A stretch of DNA of 64,000 nt from Chryseomicrobium aureum. Its GTDB lineage: Bacteria; Bacillota; Bacilli; Bacillales_A; Planococcaceae. The stretch spans positions 1-64,000 of the forward strand of contig NZ_JAFBFG010000014.1 of NCBI RefSeq assembly GCF_016909155.1. Direction: 5' to 3'. Made by a program: the position numbers and the translations under genes. The notes beneath the pieces were generated by a model. The model did no database searches and was not told where the DNA came from. It saw nothing but the letters and a program-made list of their open reading frames with translations. The first letter of the stretch is position 1, and every line of letters starts with the position of its first letter. This document shows positions 54,474 to 63,924 of the stretch, in pieces.

Positions 54474-55490
54474 CTACAGTCCATTCCAGCTCGAAAGTGG
54501 CATGCCAGGTCGTCCATTCATTGCATAATCGCTTCGAGCACCTGCTATAAATTTAGAATATCCCGCTGCTGCTATCATTGCTGCATTATCCGTGCACAAC
54601 GGAAGGCTAGGTACATAAAACGGCACATCCGCTTCTGCGAAAGTTGTTTCCAACGCCGTACGTAGCCCTTTGTTTGCAGCAACCCCTCCTGCTGCAATCA
54701 CTTGTTTCACGCCATACTTTTTCGCTGCTCGGCGCGTCTTCTCAACCACAACATCTACTACACTTTGCTGAAAGCCAGCAGCGACATGTGATGGGTTGAT
54801 CTCTTGGCCTTTTTGTTGCAAATTATGTTGATAGTTGATGACGGCAGACTTCAAACCACTAAAACTGAAATCATACGAACCTTCTTCCAACCAGACGCGG
54901 GGGAAATCGACTGCTCCGTCACTCTCAGACGCAAGACGGTCGATATGAGGCCCACCTGGATATGGAAGCGATAGTACGCGGGCTACTTTATCATACGCTT
55001 CGCCTGCTGCATCATCACGTGTCTCTCCGATTTTTTCAAAGTGACCATCTTCTTGCATGACGATCAGTTCTGTATGCCCTCCAGAGATGACCAGTGCGAG
55101 CATTGGAAACTCCATTGGATTCTCTAGTGCGTTCGCATAAATATGTCCAGCAATGTGATGAACGCCAATGAGTGGTAGCTGATGTGCAAATGCAAAGGCT
55201 TTTGCAGCTTGGATACCGATGAGAAGCGCACCCACAAGTCCGGGACCTTCTGTCACAGCGACGGCGTCTAACTCTTTTGGCTCAATGGCTGCTTGCGTCA
55301 GAGCTTCTTCTATGACAAGTGTGATTTGCTCTACGTGATGGCGAGACGCCACTTCAGGTACGACCCCTCCGAAACGCTTATGGCTCTCAATTTGGGAAGC
55401 AACCACATTTGAGACGATCACTGTTCCATCTTTTACAATAGAAGCTGCTGTCTCATCACAACTTGTTTCAATTCCTAATATATATGTCAT
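54474..55490 (-). CDS. tsaD: tRNA threonylcarbamoyladenosine transferase TsaD
   Basis: 338 aa from the ATG at 55490, overlapping the rimI stop by [17 protein letters not shown] opens the ASKHA fold. Metal-binding HHIAGH appears in [13 protein letters not shown], and ATP-site [10 protein letters not shown] is followed by [12 protein letters not shown]. Transfers the threonylcarbamoyl group to A37 of ANN-decoding tRNAs, together with TsaB and TsaE encoded in the same operon. Confidence 0.97.
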   Translation of the reverse strand: MTYILGIETSCDETAASIVKDGTVIVSNVVASQIESHKRFGGVVPEVASRHHVEQITLVIEEALTQAAIEPKELDAVAVTEGPGLVGALLIGIQAAKAFAFAHQLPLIGVHHIAGHIYANALENPMEFPMLALVISGGHTELIVMQEDGHFEKIGETRDDAAGEAYDKVARVLSLPYPGGPHIDRLASESDGAVDFPRVWLEEGSYDFSFSGLKSAVINYQHNLQQKGQEINPSHVAAGFQQSVVDVVVEKTRRAAKKYGVKQVIAAGGVAANKGLRTALETTFAEADVPFYVPSLPLCTDNAAMIAAAGYSKFIAGARSDYAMNGRPGMPLSSWNGL

Positions 55491-55942
55491 GTAAATTCCA
55501 CCCACATTACGAGCGCATCTTCATGCGTATCCGTATAATAATTTTTTCGTATACCGCCTTCTTGGAAACCTAGCTTCCGGTAGAGGTTTTGCGCCGTATC
55601 ATTCGAGACCCGCACTTCGAGTGTCATAACGCGTCCACCGTTTTCGCGCGTGACGCGAATCGCTTCTCGCATCAAGGCTTCTCCAAAACCGTTTCCTCTA
55701 GCACAAGTCGTCACCGCTACATTCGTGATATGACATTCATCTGTCACAAGCCACATTCCACAAAATGCAATCACTTCAGACGCCTGATTTTCTCCGACAA
55801 TATAATAAGCAAAACGATTTGCGAGCATTTCATTGACGAACGCTTCTCGTGACCAAGGCGTCGGGAATGCTTCTTTTTCTAGTTCCCAAACGGCATCCAC
55901 ATCGTCCAGTGTCATCCGTCGAAACGTAATGAACTCAGTCAT
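55487..55942 (-). CDS. rimI: Ribosomal protein S18-alanine N-acetyltransferase
   Basis: 151 aa GNAT. Acetyl-CoA loop [14 protein letters not shown], then [17 protein letters not shown] characteristic of RimI. Start overlaps the tsaB stop by 8 nt. Lies between tsaB and tsaD as in B. subtilis (ydiD). Confidence 0.93.
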   Translation of the reverse strand: MTEFITFRRMTLDDVDAVWELEKEAFPTPWSREAFVNEMLANRFAYYIVGENQASEVIAFCGMWLVTDECHITNVAVTTCARGNGFGEALMREAIRVTRENGGRVMTLEVRVSNDTAQNLYRKLGFQEGGIRKNYYTDTHEDALVMWVEFT

Positions 55943-56609
55943 TGGCTTTCATCCAATTCACTTCAGCTTCTGTTAACCGCAAATAGTCCGGTGTGAGCTC
56001 GTGGATGGAAGTAGCTGGTTCTAGTTTTTGTGCAAGACTGATCAATTCAGACGCACGTGGTAGCTGCTCTCCAACACCTGCAAAATACGACACCAAACCG
56101 CAAGCCAAAATTGCTTCTTCAAACAACTTGGCATCTTGTCCGCACCACAAAACAGGCCGTTCCTGTTGGTGTAAAAATTCAAGTAGGTCTGCAAATGAGC
56201 GGTGCGCTTCTGTAAGTACCGTTTGTTTGTCATAGACACCAGCAAAAACGTGTTGGCGTCGCGCATCCATCACACTAACAGTCAATCCGTCAAACCACTT
56301 CCCAGGCGTTGCAAGGACCGCGAGACTCGACACTGGATAGACAGGAATGTTGAGTGACCAACCTAGTGTCTTCGCTAAGGTCATTCCGATACGAATGCCC
56401 GTATAAGATCCAGGTCCTTTCGCTACAGCAATCGCTGACAGCTGGTCCGGTGTGATGCCTGCTTCTTTCATAATACGTTCGATAGTCGGCATTGCAGCTA
56501 CCGAATGGGTCGTTTTAAAACTATCCGTATGTTCAATCAAAAGTTGCCCGTCTTCAACGAGTGCCACACTCAGTGGTGTATTCGATGTATCAATTCCCAG
56601 CCAGATCAT
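55935..56609 (-). CDS. tsaB: t6A biosynthesis protein TsaB
   Basis: 224 aa. N-terminal WLGIDTSNTPLSVAL and the conserved AKGPGSYTGIRIGMTLAKTL identify TsaB (YeaZ/YdiC), the non-catalytic partner of TsaD. Overlaps tsaE upstream by 20 nt. Confidence 0.95.
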   Translation of the reverse strand: MIWLGIDTSNTPLSVALVEDGQLLIEHTDSFKTTHSVAAMPTIERIMKEAGITPDQLSAIAVAKGPGSYTGIRIGMTLAKTLGWSLNIPVYPVSSLAVLATPGKWFDGLTVSVMDARRQHVFAGVYDKQTVLTEAHRSFADLLEFLHQQERPVLWCGQDAKLFEEAILACGLVSYFAGVGEQLPRASELISLAQKLEPATSIHELTPDYLRLTEAEVNWMKAND

Positions 56610-57054
56610 GTGCCATCTCCTTAATCAATTGGTTCATTCGGGGAGTTGTACCCGTCATTTCACAGACGCGTTCGCCTGTGGATGCAAATCGAATGGTCAT
56701 ATCGATTCGTTCATCCGGCAAAGCGTACTCGATATACTGTGCCCACTCCACAACAGCGACTGCGTCTTGGCGGAAGTAATCTTCCCACCCAAGGTCTTCT
56801 TCACTGTCTGCCAAACGGTATACGTCCATATGATAAAAAGGGACTCTCCCCTCGTACTCTTTAATGATTGTGAACGTTGGACTGTTGACGGTCCCTTCCA
56901 CACCGAGCGCTTTTGCAAAGTATTTTGTCCATGTCGTCTTCCCAGCACCTAGGTCTCCTTCAAGCGTGATGACCTCGCCTCCTGACATGCGGTCTGCAAG
57001 TACTTGGGCATGGCGCTCTGTTTGTTGTAACGTTGTAAAGTTAAATTGTTGCAT
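56590..57054 (-). CDS. tsaE: t6A biosynthesis ATPase TsaE
   Basis: 154 aa from the second ATG (57054), which lies 7 nt after GGAG. Walker A GDLGAGKTTW, switch region VNSPTFTIIKEYEGRVPFYHMDVYRL and VVEWAQ typical of TsaE. ATPase that drives turnover of the TsaB-TsaD complex. First gene of the tsaE-tsaB-rimI-tsaD operon. Confidence 0.95.
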   Translation of the reverse strand: MQQFNFTTLQQTERHAQVLADRMSGGEVITLEGDLGAGKTTWTKYFAKALGVEGTVNSPTFTIIKEYEGRVPFYHMDVYRLADSEEDLGWEDYFRQDAVAVVEWAQYIEYALPDERIDMTIRFASTGERVCEMTGTTPRMNQLIKEMAHDLAGN

Positions 57055-57114
57055 TGTCATTCTCCGTTCTAGTCACTGCTCTCCATTATAATATGAAGCG
57101 CTGTTTGATGCCAC

Positions 57115-57732
57115 CTATGCAAACCAGCTTCTGACGCGTTCAAAAAGTGAGAGTTTTCGTTCTGGAAGCGTTTGAAGACGCTCTCTGATGACTGGCACAA
57201 GAGTCTGCTCCACAACTTTATAACCCGCTTCTCCGTAGTGCAGTCCGTCATCATCTTGTCCTTTTAAAGCTGTTTTCATATCAGTTTGTTTGATGAATGC
57301 ATCGTATAAGTCTGCAAACCCTGTATTGAACTCCGCTACCACTTCTTTTAAAGCTTCTCCATACGCTTCAATGACCTGATTTGAGCGCTGCGTCTGCTTC
57401 TCCTCATCGACAGGTGGCGGAGTCACTAAGATACAACGGTCTGCACCAATCGCTTTGACCATTTGTTCCAGATTCGCTTTATACATCTCACGCGGAACGT
57501 GTTTATGAGCAGATGAATCGTTCGAACCAAATTGGATGACAACAAGGTCTGGCTGTTCGGCTATCACATCTTTTTGTAGCCGCTTCATCGCATCATTGGT
57601 TGTGTCTCCGCTAACACCTTTATTACGAATCTGGTGTTCAGGAAAATGTGGCTCTAGGTGCGCATTGATCATTGGTTTATCGAGTCCTTCATGACGTGCA
57701 GTTAAGCTATCTCCAAATAGTACGATTTTCAT
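57115..57732 (-). CDS. SGNH/GDSL hydrolase
   Basis: 205 aa. Block I LFGDSLTAR (nucleophilic Ser), block III GSNDSS, block V DGLHYGEAGY with catalytic Asp and His. No signal peptide. Likely an esterase or lipase; substrate unknown. A divergent membrane acyltransferase gene lies upstream, suggesting acyl or acetyl addition and removal on a shared substrate, which is speculative. Confidence 0.9.
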   Translation of the reverse strand: MKIVLFGDSLTARHEGLDKPMINAHLEPHFPEHQIRNKGVSGDTTNDAMKRLQKDVIAEQPDLVVIQFGSNDSSAHKHVPREMYKANLEQMVKAIGADRCILVTPPPVDEEKQTQRSNQVIEAYGEALKEVVAEFNTGFADLYDAFIKQTDMKTALKGQDDDGLHYGEAGYKVVEQTLVPVIRERLQTLPERKLSLFERVRSWFA

Positions 57733-57823
57733 AGTGACTTTCCTCCAGGTTTCAGATGGGGTGTAATGATGGTATTATATCGTGTGGACCATTTCGTCCA
57801 GTTTTCAGAAAGGGGGATTATCC

Positions 57824-58891
57824 GTGGCAAAAAAACGGATTCACTGGCTGGATGCTGCCAAAGGATTTTTGATGATACTCGTCGTTCTTGGCCATTACCC
57901 GCATGACATGCCATTCCCATTGATTCAATATATTTATTGGTTCCATATGCCAGCTTTCTTTTTACTTAGCGGCATTTTCTTTAAAGAAGTACATTCGTTA
58001 AAAGACGCAAAAGGGTCTCTAACAAAACGGTTTATGCAACTGTTATTCCCGTATTTCTTTTTCTTAATCGCAATCACAACCGTTCGGTATTCCATTGAGC
58101 TTGCTACGTTGAACTTCGATTGGCGTTGGTATGCAGAAGATTTCTTGAAAATCTTCGTTGGAGGACGATTTGCCCGAGGTGCATACGGAGTCATCTGGTT
58201 TATTACAACTCTTTATTTCTCGTATGTGATTTTCACTTTCTTGACGCTCTATACGAAACGCTACACACAATGGGTGATTCTTGCTCTATTATATACTATC
58301 GCACATATCCAAAGCTTCTGGGCAATGGATGTCGTCGGGGGAGCACCGGATGAAGCGAGCCAGACGATTCCGATGCTTTGGAACCTGGATGTCGCATTTA
58401 TTGCCGTTGTGTACTTTGCAATCGGAAGCTATTTGAAGACGTTTTGGTTGGAGGTACCTCATAAAGTAGGTGTTGCAGGCATAGCAGTAACAACAATCGC
58501 TGTTGTGGTCGATAAAATTGGTTGGATCGATTACCATTTGAGTCTCAAATTCTTGCGCTACAACCATTTCTTCTTGGACTTGATCATTCCAATTGCGATG
58601 ATTCTCTCGTTTGTTTGGATTTTCCAATTGCTTGCTAGCAAGTTTGAGATGAAGCCTATGCAAGTCATTGAAAAACACTCGATCGCCATCATGTACTTGC
58701 ATATCTTTACGTACATGATTTTAAACGATTATTTCTTACTTGGACCTATTGGATTCACAGTAGCAGGAATTGTCTTCCCGATTCTCGCATCTATTGCCAT
58801 ACAGAAGCTCATTCCTCATGGCGAAGTGTTGCTTGGAAATATTTCGCGCTTTTATGTAACGAAAAAAAGAGTCAGCAAGTCTAATGGCTAA
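57824..58891 (+). CDS. Membrane acyltransferase family 3 protein
   Basis: 355 aa from a GTG at 57824, preceded by AGGGGGAT. The N-terminus WLDAAKGFLMILVVLGHY is the family's first helix with the conserved His. About ten membrane helices follow. Members O-acetylate or acylate surface polysaccharides or small molecules. It is followed by a lipoprotein gene on the same strand. Confidence 0.88.
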   Translation: MAKKRIHWLDAAKGFLMILVVLGHYPHDMPFPLIQYIYWFHMPAFFLLSGIFFKEVHSLKDAKGSLTKRFMQLLFPYFFFLIAITTVRYSIELATLNFDWRWYAEDFLKIFVGGRFARGAYGVIWFITTLYFSYVIFTFLTLYTKRYTQWVILALLYTIAHIQSFWAMDVVGGAPDEASQTIPMLWNLDVAFIAVVYFAIGSYLKTFWLEVPHKVGVAGIAVTTIAVVVDKIGWIDYHLSLKFLRYNHFFLDLIIPIAMILSFVWIFQLLASKFEMKPMQVIEKHSIAIMYLHIFTYMILNDYFLLGPIGFTVAGIVFPILASIAIQKLIPHGEVLLGNISRFYVTKKRVSKSNG

Positions 58892-58905
58892 AGGAGGAAT
58901 CGCAC

Positions 58906-59376
58906 ATGGCAAAGAAATTACAAGTTCTACTCGGTTTACTCATGCTCACTTTCTTACTTATAGCTTGTGGCTCAACTGAACAAGGAGAGACTTCGGGCGA
59001 AGGAGGAGAAGAGATGACAAATGAATTGACACAGCAACTTCAAGAACAAGATGGGGAGTATACACTTGTGATTACGAATGGCACGGATGAGGATGTGACA
59101 CTCTCGTTTACAAGTGGTCAATTATTCGAATACCAACTGCTTGATGACGCGGGTGAGACCGTCTACACGTATTCCATGAATAAAATGTTCACTCAAGCAC
59201 TAACGGAGCAAACAGTAGCTGCTGGAGATACATGGGAGCTTCCTCTAGAACTTTCAACAGAACTTGCCGCGATGTCTGTTCCAGAAGGCACGTACCAGTT
59301 AGATGTCTGGTCACTAGCTGAACAATTCGATGGTGAAAAAGTGACAATTGAAAATTTTGAGTGGTCTGGACAATAG
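58906..59376 (+). CDS. Lipoprotein with BsuPI-like domain
   Basis: 156 aa. Signal peptide with lipobox LIAC (LLIACGSTEQGE) and an acidic linker. The C-terminal 100 residues match the BsuPI (intracellular proteinase inhibitor) immunoglobulin-like domain: YTLVITNGTDEDVTLSF, then FEYQLLDDAGETVYTYS, then GTYQLDVW. Probable surface-anchored protein; an inhibitor function is not established for such lipoproteins. Confidence 0.85.
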   Translation: MAKKLQVLLGLLMLTFLLIACGSTEQGETSGEGGEEMTNELTQQLQEQDGEYTLVITNGTDEDVTLSFTSGQLFEYQLLDDAGETVYTYSMNKMFTQALTEQTVAAGDTWELPLELSTELAAMSVPEGTYQLDVWSLAEQFDGEKVTIENFEWSGQ

Positions 59377-59377
59377 A

Positions 59378-59414
59378 AAAAGCACTTCCCGTGATCGCGG
59401 GAAGTGCTTTTTCT
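59378..59414. terminator. Bidirectional terminator between the lipoprotein gene and mdxG
   Basis: AAAAAGCACTTCCCG/CGGGAAGTGCTTTTT stem with T-runs in both directions, between convergent genes. Confidence 0.9.
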
Positions 59415-59415
59415 A

Positions 59416-60258
59416 TTACCCTTTCGTTCCTCCAGCCGTCAAGCCAGAAACGAAATACTTTTGGAAAGCTAAGAACAACAAGGCAATCGGCACAGAGACT
59501 AGTACTGCTCCTGCAGCGAACGTCGTAAATGAATTCCCGAACTGCTTCGCAACCAAATCATACAATCCAACAGCTAGCGTAAACTGCTCATTGGAACGTA
59601 ATAAGATACGCGCGATGATGAAGTCTCCTAGTGGTGCGATAAACGCAAAGAGCGCAACAACAGAGATGATCGGCTTAGCCAGTGGCATGATAATCTGGAT
59701 AAAGATACGGAAGTGTCCCGCTCCGTCCATACGTGCTGACTCGTCTAAGTCTTTTGGAATCGTATCCAAGTACCCTTTCATCAACCACGTACTCATCGGA
59801 ATTTGTCCACCTACATAAAACAGAATTAATCCATAATGGCTATCGATCAATCCTAAGCGTGTCGCTAGAACAAAGATGGCAATCAATGCAGCGAAGTTAG
59901 GAATCATTTGAAGAATCAAGAACGTCATCAAACCATTTTTACGTCCAACAAAACGGTAACGTGAGAATGAATAGGCTGTGAACGATACTAAAATTACAGA
60001 AAGAACCATCGTCAGTAAGCTGATCTTCATGGAATTCCAGTACCATAACAAATAATTCGAACGCTCTAAATCAAACAAGAATGCATAATGTTTTAATGTT
60101 GGGTTTTCAGGAATCATACGTGACCCTGACAAGCTATCCCCTGGGTTAAATGAAGAACCTAGTACCCATAGGAGTGGATACAATACAATCGCACACATCG
60201 TCAAGATGATTAGATACGATACTGTCAAACGAATTAATTTCCCTTGTTTCTTCGACAT
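59416..60258 (-). CDS. mdxG: Maltodextrin ABC transporter permease (MdxG/MalG)
   Basis: 280 aa, six helices, EAA loop DLDESARMDGAGHFRIFIQI, ending VSGLTAGGTKG like other MalG proteins. Start overlaps the mdxF stop (TAATG). Imports maltodextrins with MdxF and MdxE; no dedicated ATPase is seen, so it presumably uses a shared MsmX-type ATPase. Confidence 0.92.
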   Translation of the reverse strand: MSKKQGKLIRLTVSYLIILTMCAIVLYPLLWVLGSSFNPGDSLSGSRMIPENPTLKHYAFLFDLERSNYLLWYWNSMKISLLTMVLSVILVSFTAYSFSRYRFVGRKNGLMTFLILQMIPNFAALIAIFVLATRLGLIDSHYGLILFYVGGQIPMSTWLMKGYLDTIPKDLDESARMDGAGHFRIFIQIIMPLAKPIISVVALFAFIAPLGDFIIARILLRSNEQFTLAVGLYDLVAKQFGNSFTTFAAGAVLVSVPIALLFLAFQKYFVSGLTAGGTKG

Positions 60259-61541
60259 TACATCATATCCTCCTCTTGGAACGACTTCGTTCTTCTAAAC
60301 TGCCATAAAGCTACAGTGATAACGATGATGGAAAGTATCATCGTGATAGCTGCTGCTTTTCCGTACTGGGCACTGGTCATCGTCAAGCGGTAGATCCACG
60401 AGATCAAGATATCTGTACCCCCTGCATTCTGACTCGGCAGTGCAGGTCCCCCTCCATTGAACAGGAAGATTACGTTGAAGTTATTAAAGTTAAATGTATA
60501 TTGCGTAATTAAAATAGGTGCTGTTGCGTACAAAACAAGTGGTAACGTGATGGAGAAAAACTTCTGGAAAACAGAAGCTCCATCTACATCCGCTGCTTCG
60601 TACAACTCTTCCGGAATCGACTGGAGGATACCTGTTGTCATCGCGAAGATGAACGGGAAGCCTAGCCATGATTGAATCATAATCAATGCTATCCGCGTAA
60701 ATGTTTCGTTCGTCATCCATGGGATTGCATCCATACCAATCATTGGTAAGATCACACGGTTGATGACCCCAAACGTATCATTAAACATTCCTGAGAAAAT
60801 CAAGATTGTAATGAATGATGGTACTGCCCAAGGCAAAATCATAATCGTACGGAAAAGAACTTTTCCTTTTAAATCTTTTTGGTTGATCAAGATGGCTAAG
60901 AAAATACCAAGTGCCACTTGCAGCGTCGTTGCCCCAAACGTCCACACAATCGTCCAAGTCAATACAGAGAAGAATGTAGAACGCCAGACATCTAATGTAA
61001 AGATGTCTTTGAAGTTTTGAATACCTACCCAGTCCACTAAGTTTGCAGGTGGGGAGTGATACAAATCATAGTTCGTAAACGCTAATAATAATACGAAGAT
61101 AATCGGGAAAATAACTACGAAAATCAACAAGAAGAACCCCGGTGAAATCATCAGATACGGGAATCCATTGTCAATCAGGTTATGATACTGCTGACGAACA
61201 GAATTGACCCCTTCACCTAGATCGCGACGCTTTCCGTTATGATACGCATCATAAAGGTTAAATGCGTAAATCCCGAGTCCCATTAAAGTAAGTAATACAG
61301 CAATAATTCCATCAATCAATAAGAAAATGGAGTGATCTAGCTTCGGAATTTCACCAAGGGTTATAAGGCCCCAGTAACCAAAACCAATGTATTGAAAAAA
61401 TACTGAGCCAAATGAAACAGCCAAAATCAGAAAGACAAGACCTTTAAGAATTTGTTTGTTGTAAAATTGCCCGACCCCTGGAATTAAGGATAACAGCATC
61501 GCCGTTTTCCTGTGTTTTGTGGAAGATGTTGATTCTTTCAT
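60258..61541 (-). CDS. mdxF: Maltodextrin ABC transporter permease (MdxF/MalF)
   Basis: 427 aa from the ATG at 61541, 9 nt after AGGAGG; the longer frame is rejected for lack of a ribosome binding site. The N-terminal helices include SLIPGVGQFYNKQILKG, the feature of Bacillota MalF proteins with an extra N-terminal region. EAA loop is ELYEAADVDGASVFQKFFSI. Confidence 0.92.
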   Translation of the reverse strand: MKESTSSTKHRKTAMLLSLIPGVGQFYNKQILKGLVFLILAVSFGSVFFQYIGFGYWGLITLGEIPKLDHSIFLLIDGIIAVLLTLMGLGIYAFNLYDAYHNGKRRDLGEGVNSVRQQYHNLIDNGFPYLMISPGFFLLIFVVIFPIIFVLLLAFTNYDLYHSPPANLVDWVGIQNFKDIFTLDVWRSTFFSVLTWTIVWTFGATTLQVALGIFLAILINQKDLKGKVLFRTIMILPWAVPSFITILIFSGMFNDTFGVINRVILPMIGMDAIPWMTNETFTRIALIMIQSWLGFPFIFAMTTGILQSIPEELYEAADVDGASVFQKFFSITLPLVLYATAPILITQYTFNFNNFNVIFLFNGGGPALPSQNAGGTDILISWIYRLTMTSAQYGKAAAITMILSIIVITVALWQFRRTKSFQEEDMM

Positions 61542-61653
61542 TCGGCCTAGCCTCCTAAGTGCAGTGCACGTGTTCATAAATCGAATATGTATAAAAAATG
61601 GAAGGAAAAGCGGTGGCACGTGAATGCCTCCCCGCTTTTCCTAAGTGTTAGGA

Positions 61654-62937
61654 TTAATGATTTGTTTCGATGTTTGTTTTGATTTGATCAACCGCTTCGT
61701 CTAAAGCAGATTTCGAATCTGATTTGCTTGTTGCGATTGTTTGTAGAGCTGAAGCCATTGGCCCCCAAACCTCACCCATCTCTGGGATGTTTGGCATTGG
61801 CACAGCGTATTGTGATTGAAGGGCTACAGCTTTAGCGCCTTCGTTGTCAGCGATTGCAGGCTCTTCAACTAGCGCTACGTTTGCTGGGATTTCAGAAACT
61901 GCTTCGAAACGCGCAAGTGATACTTCATCACTTGTTAAGTGTTCGATTAATTTTGTTGACCAGTATGGGTACTCAGTGAATGATGTTACGTTCCATCCTT
62001 TAACACCCATGAATGTTTTCATTGGCTCACCGTTTGGAAGTGTTGGCATTGCTGCTACACCGATGTCGATTCCAGCGTCACGCATACCTTGGAATGCCCA
62101 TGGTCCGTTCATAACTGAAGCCACTTTACCTTCGTTGAACAAGCCGTCCATTGCTGCTCCACCAGTTTCACCGACGATACCTGCTGGGAATAATCCCTCA
62201 GAGTACCATTGTTGAATGTAGTCAGCACCTTCAACAGCGCCTTCGTTGTTTAGACCGATATCTTCACGGTCAAGACCTTCAGCACCTTCACCGAATACAT
62301 AACCACCCATACCACCTAGTACAGCGTGTGCGAAGTAGAAGTTATCCCAAAGTGCTAAGAAACCGTAGTTGTCTCCTGAAGTAAAATCTTTAGAGAATGT
62401 GTAAAGCTCGTCCATCGTTGCAGGAGCTTCGTCCATCAATGCTTTGTTATAAATAAATACTGGTGTTTCAGTAGCTTTTGGTAATCCGTAAAGAGCCCCA
62501 TTGTACATTTGAGCTGATACTGATGACTCGCTGTAACGAGCTAATACGTCATCTTCAACTGAGATTTCTTGAATTAGACCCTCTGTTACAACTTGACCAA
62601 TTTGATCGTGTGGAAGTGTTACGATATCTGGTGCATTTCCAGCAGGACCATCTAAACGTAATTGATCACGGATAGCGTCTGCCATATTTAATTCTTTAAA
62701 TTCAACTTGAATGCCGTGCTCTGCTTCAAATGAAGCAATTGCATCTTCTAACCAACCTGCAGACTTGTCGATATCTTCCCAGATAACAAGTTTTTCAGGC
62801 TTTTCTTCTGTTGCTGCTTCTTCTGTATTTGTAGACCCCTCTGGTGCTTCAGCTTGTTCTTCGCGATCTGGTGCACAAGCTGCAACAATCATCGCTACGA
62901 ATAATACTAGCAATAAAACTAACCAATTCTTTTTCAT
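61654..62937 (-). CDS. mdxE: Maltodextrin-binding lipoprotein (MdxE/MalE)
   Basis: 427 aa from the ATG at 62937, after GAGGAGG. Lipobox VAAC (MIVAACAPDREE), then an acidic linker and the family-1 maltose-binding fold (KLVIWEDIDKSAGW, then GLPKATETPVFIYNKAL, then GVKGWNVTSFTEYP). First gene of mdxEFG, downstream of a promoter with LacI-type operators. Confidence 0.92.
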   Translation of the reverse strand: MKKNWLVLLLVLFVAMIVAACAPDREEQAEAPEGSTNTEEAATEEKPEKLVIWEDIDKSAGWLEDAIASFEAEHGIQVEFKELNMADAIRDQLRLDGPAGNAPDIVTLPHDQIGQVVTEGLIQEISVEDDVLARYSESSVSAQMYNGALYGLPKATETPVFIYNKALMDEAPATMDELYTFSKDFTSGDNYGFLALWDNFYFAHAVLGGMGGYVFGEGAEGLDREDIGLNNEGAVEGADYIQQWYSEGLFPAGIVGETGGAAMDGLFNEGKVASVMNGPWAFQGMRDAGIDIGVAAMPTLPNGEPMKTFMGVKGWNVTSFTEYPYWSTKLIEHLTSDEVSLARFEAVSEIPANVALVEEPAIADNEGAKAVALQSQYAVPMPNIPEMGEVWGPMASALQTIATSKSDSKSALDEAVDQIKTNIETNH

Positions 62938-62968
62938 AATGCCCCTCCTCTTAGGTTTTCCCCACTCA

Positions 62969-62982
62969 TGCAAGCGTTTGCA
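62969..62982. promoter_or_regulatory. LacI-family operator 1 (MalR or CcpA type)
   Basis: Perfect palindrome TGCAAGCGTTTGCA with the central CG, about 30 bp before the mdxE start codon and inside the leader, so a roadblock position. Confidence 0.65.
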
Positions 62983-63060
62983 CACCGCTCATAAATAAAT
63001 TTCACATCGTCCAGATATGTAAGCATTTTTATAATTCATCCGGAAACTACGTGAAAGCAG

Positions 63061-63074
63061 TGAAAACGTTTGCA
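63061..63074. promoter_or_regulatory. LacI-family operator 2 (MalR or CcpA type)
   Basis: TGAAAACGTTTGCA, close to the catabolite-responsive element consensus, located just downstream of the -10 box so as to cover the transcription start. Confidence 0.65.
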
Positions 63075-63087
63075 TAAATTTAATTTT

Positions 63088-63115
63088 ATTATAGCGTGAA
63101 TTCACAATATTACAA
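63088..63115 (-). promoter_or_regulatory. mdxEFG promoter
   Basis: Minus-strand -35 TTGTAA (63110-63115), 16-bp spacer, -10 TATAAT (63088-63093). Confidence 0.65.
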
Positions 63116-63190
63116 TGCTTTTTTACAATTCTTTTTCAAATTGCTCCTTTTGATTCAGTTGAACCTTAGCTATGTCAGAACTTTACAAAG

Positions 63191-63218
63191 AAAAACTCTT
63201 CGCCAAAAATGAGGAAGA
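63191..63218 (-). terminator. Terminator after the effector-binding protein gene
   Basis: Stem AACTCTTC/GAAGAGTT followed by TTTC on the minus strand, directly beyond the stop codon; the loop is 12 nt. Confidence 0.65.
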
Positions 63219-63219
63219 G

Positions 63220-63741
63220 TTATCGAACAGCTACCAGTACGTCAATTTCATTAGTAGCTTGGAACGGATTATAATCTGTGCGCCATTCTTCTATATCAAA
63301 TCCTAGTGGCGAATAGTCCTTTTGTTGCTCACAATACGAATATAAATAATCATGCACTTCATGGATAGTTGCAGAACTTCCAGTGTGTCTGACCTTCATA
63401 TATTCACAAGAAGGGATGGTCAAGCTCACCATATTTTCAGGTAGTTCTAATGCACGCTGCACGCGATACCCGATAACATGTTTGAATCGATCCTTTTTTG
63501 GATTGAAATTATCTTTTAAAGGATAGGATTGCACAACTAAGACTTCATCACTTAACCGGTTTTGAATCAAGTCTTTGTTCAGTATCAATTCATTAAAATA
63601 ACTATGTATCGGGTTTAGCTGCTCTACCTCTAAAAGGCTAGCTTCGAATTGAAAACCTACTATTGTAAATGCACTTCGTTTCACAATCTTCGGAATCATA
63701 ACTGTTTCCTCCACCTGATATGTCGTATCCGCTTGAACCAT
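63220..63741 (-). CDS. GyrI-like effector-binding domain protein
   Basis: 173 aa consisting of a SOUL/GyrI-like small-molecule binding domain (AraC effector-binding type) with no DNA-binding domain. Visible features are VKRSAFTIVGFQFEASL near the start, VIGYRVQRALELPENMVSLTIP in the middle, and a C-terminal GFDIEEWRTDY followed by IDVLVAVR. Ligand unknown. ATG after AGGAGG. Confidence 0.78.
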   Translation of the reverse strand: MVQADTTYQVEETVMIPKIVKRSAFTIVGFQFEASLLEVEQLNPIHSYFNELILNKDLIQNRLSDEVLVVQSYPLKDNFNPKKDRFKHVIGYRVQRALELPENMVSLTIPSCEYMKVRHTGSSATIHEVHDYLYSYCEQQKDYSPLGFDIEEWRTDYNPFQATNEIDVLVAVR

Positions 63742-63924
63742 TTTCTTGCCTCCTTATCTGCGATTAGTTTATATAGTATTATTCGAAATACCACTTTTAT
63801 TTGAGGGGGTCGTACTTCAAGTATACCAATTACTACTTTTCAATAAATGCTCGGTATGTTGGGAAATGTTTAACGGCTTCGTAAAAGGGAAACAAAATAG
63901 TAACTACTATAGAGGAGGAATTGG

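Larger units (their letters stand above)
62938..63190. other. Control region of mdxEFG
   Basis: No gene. Holds a promoter, two LacI/CcpA-type operators (separate entries) and a long leader of about 140 nt before mdxE. Confidence 0.7.
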
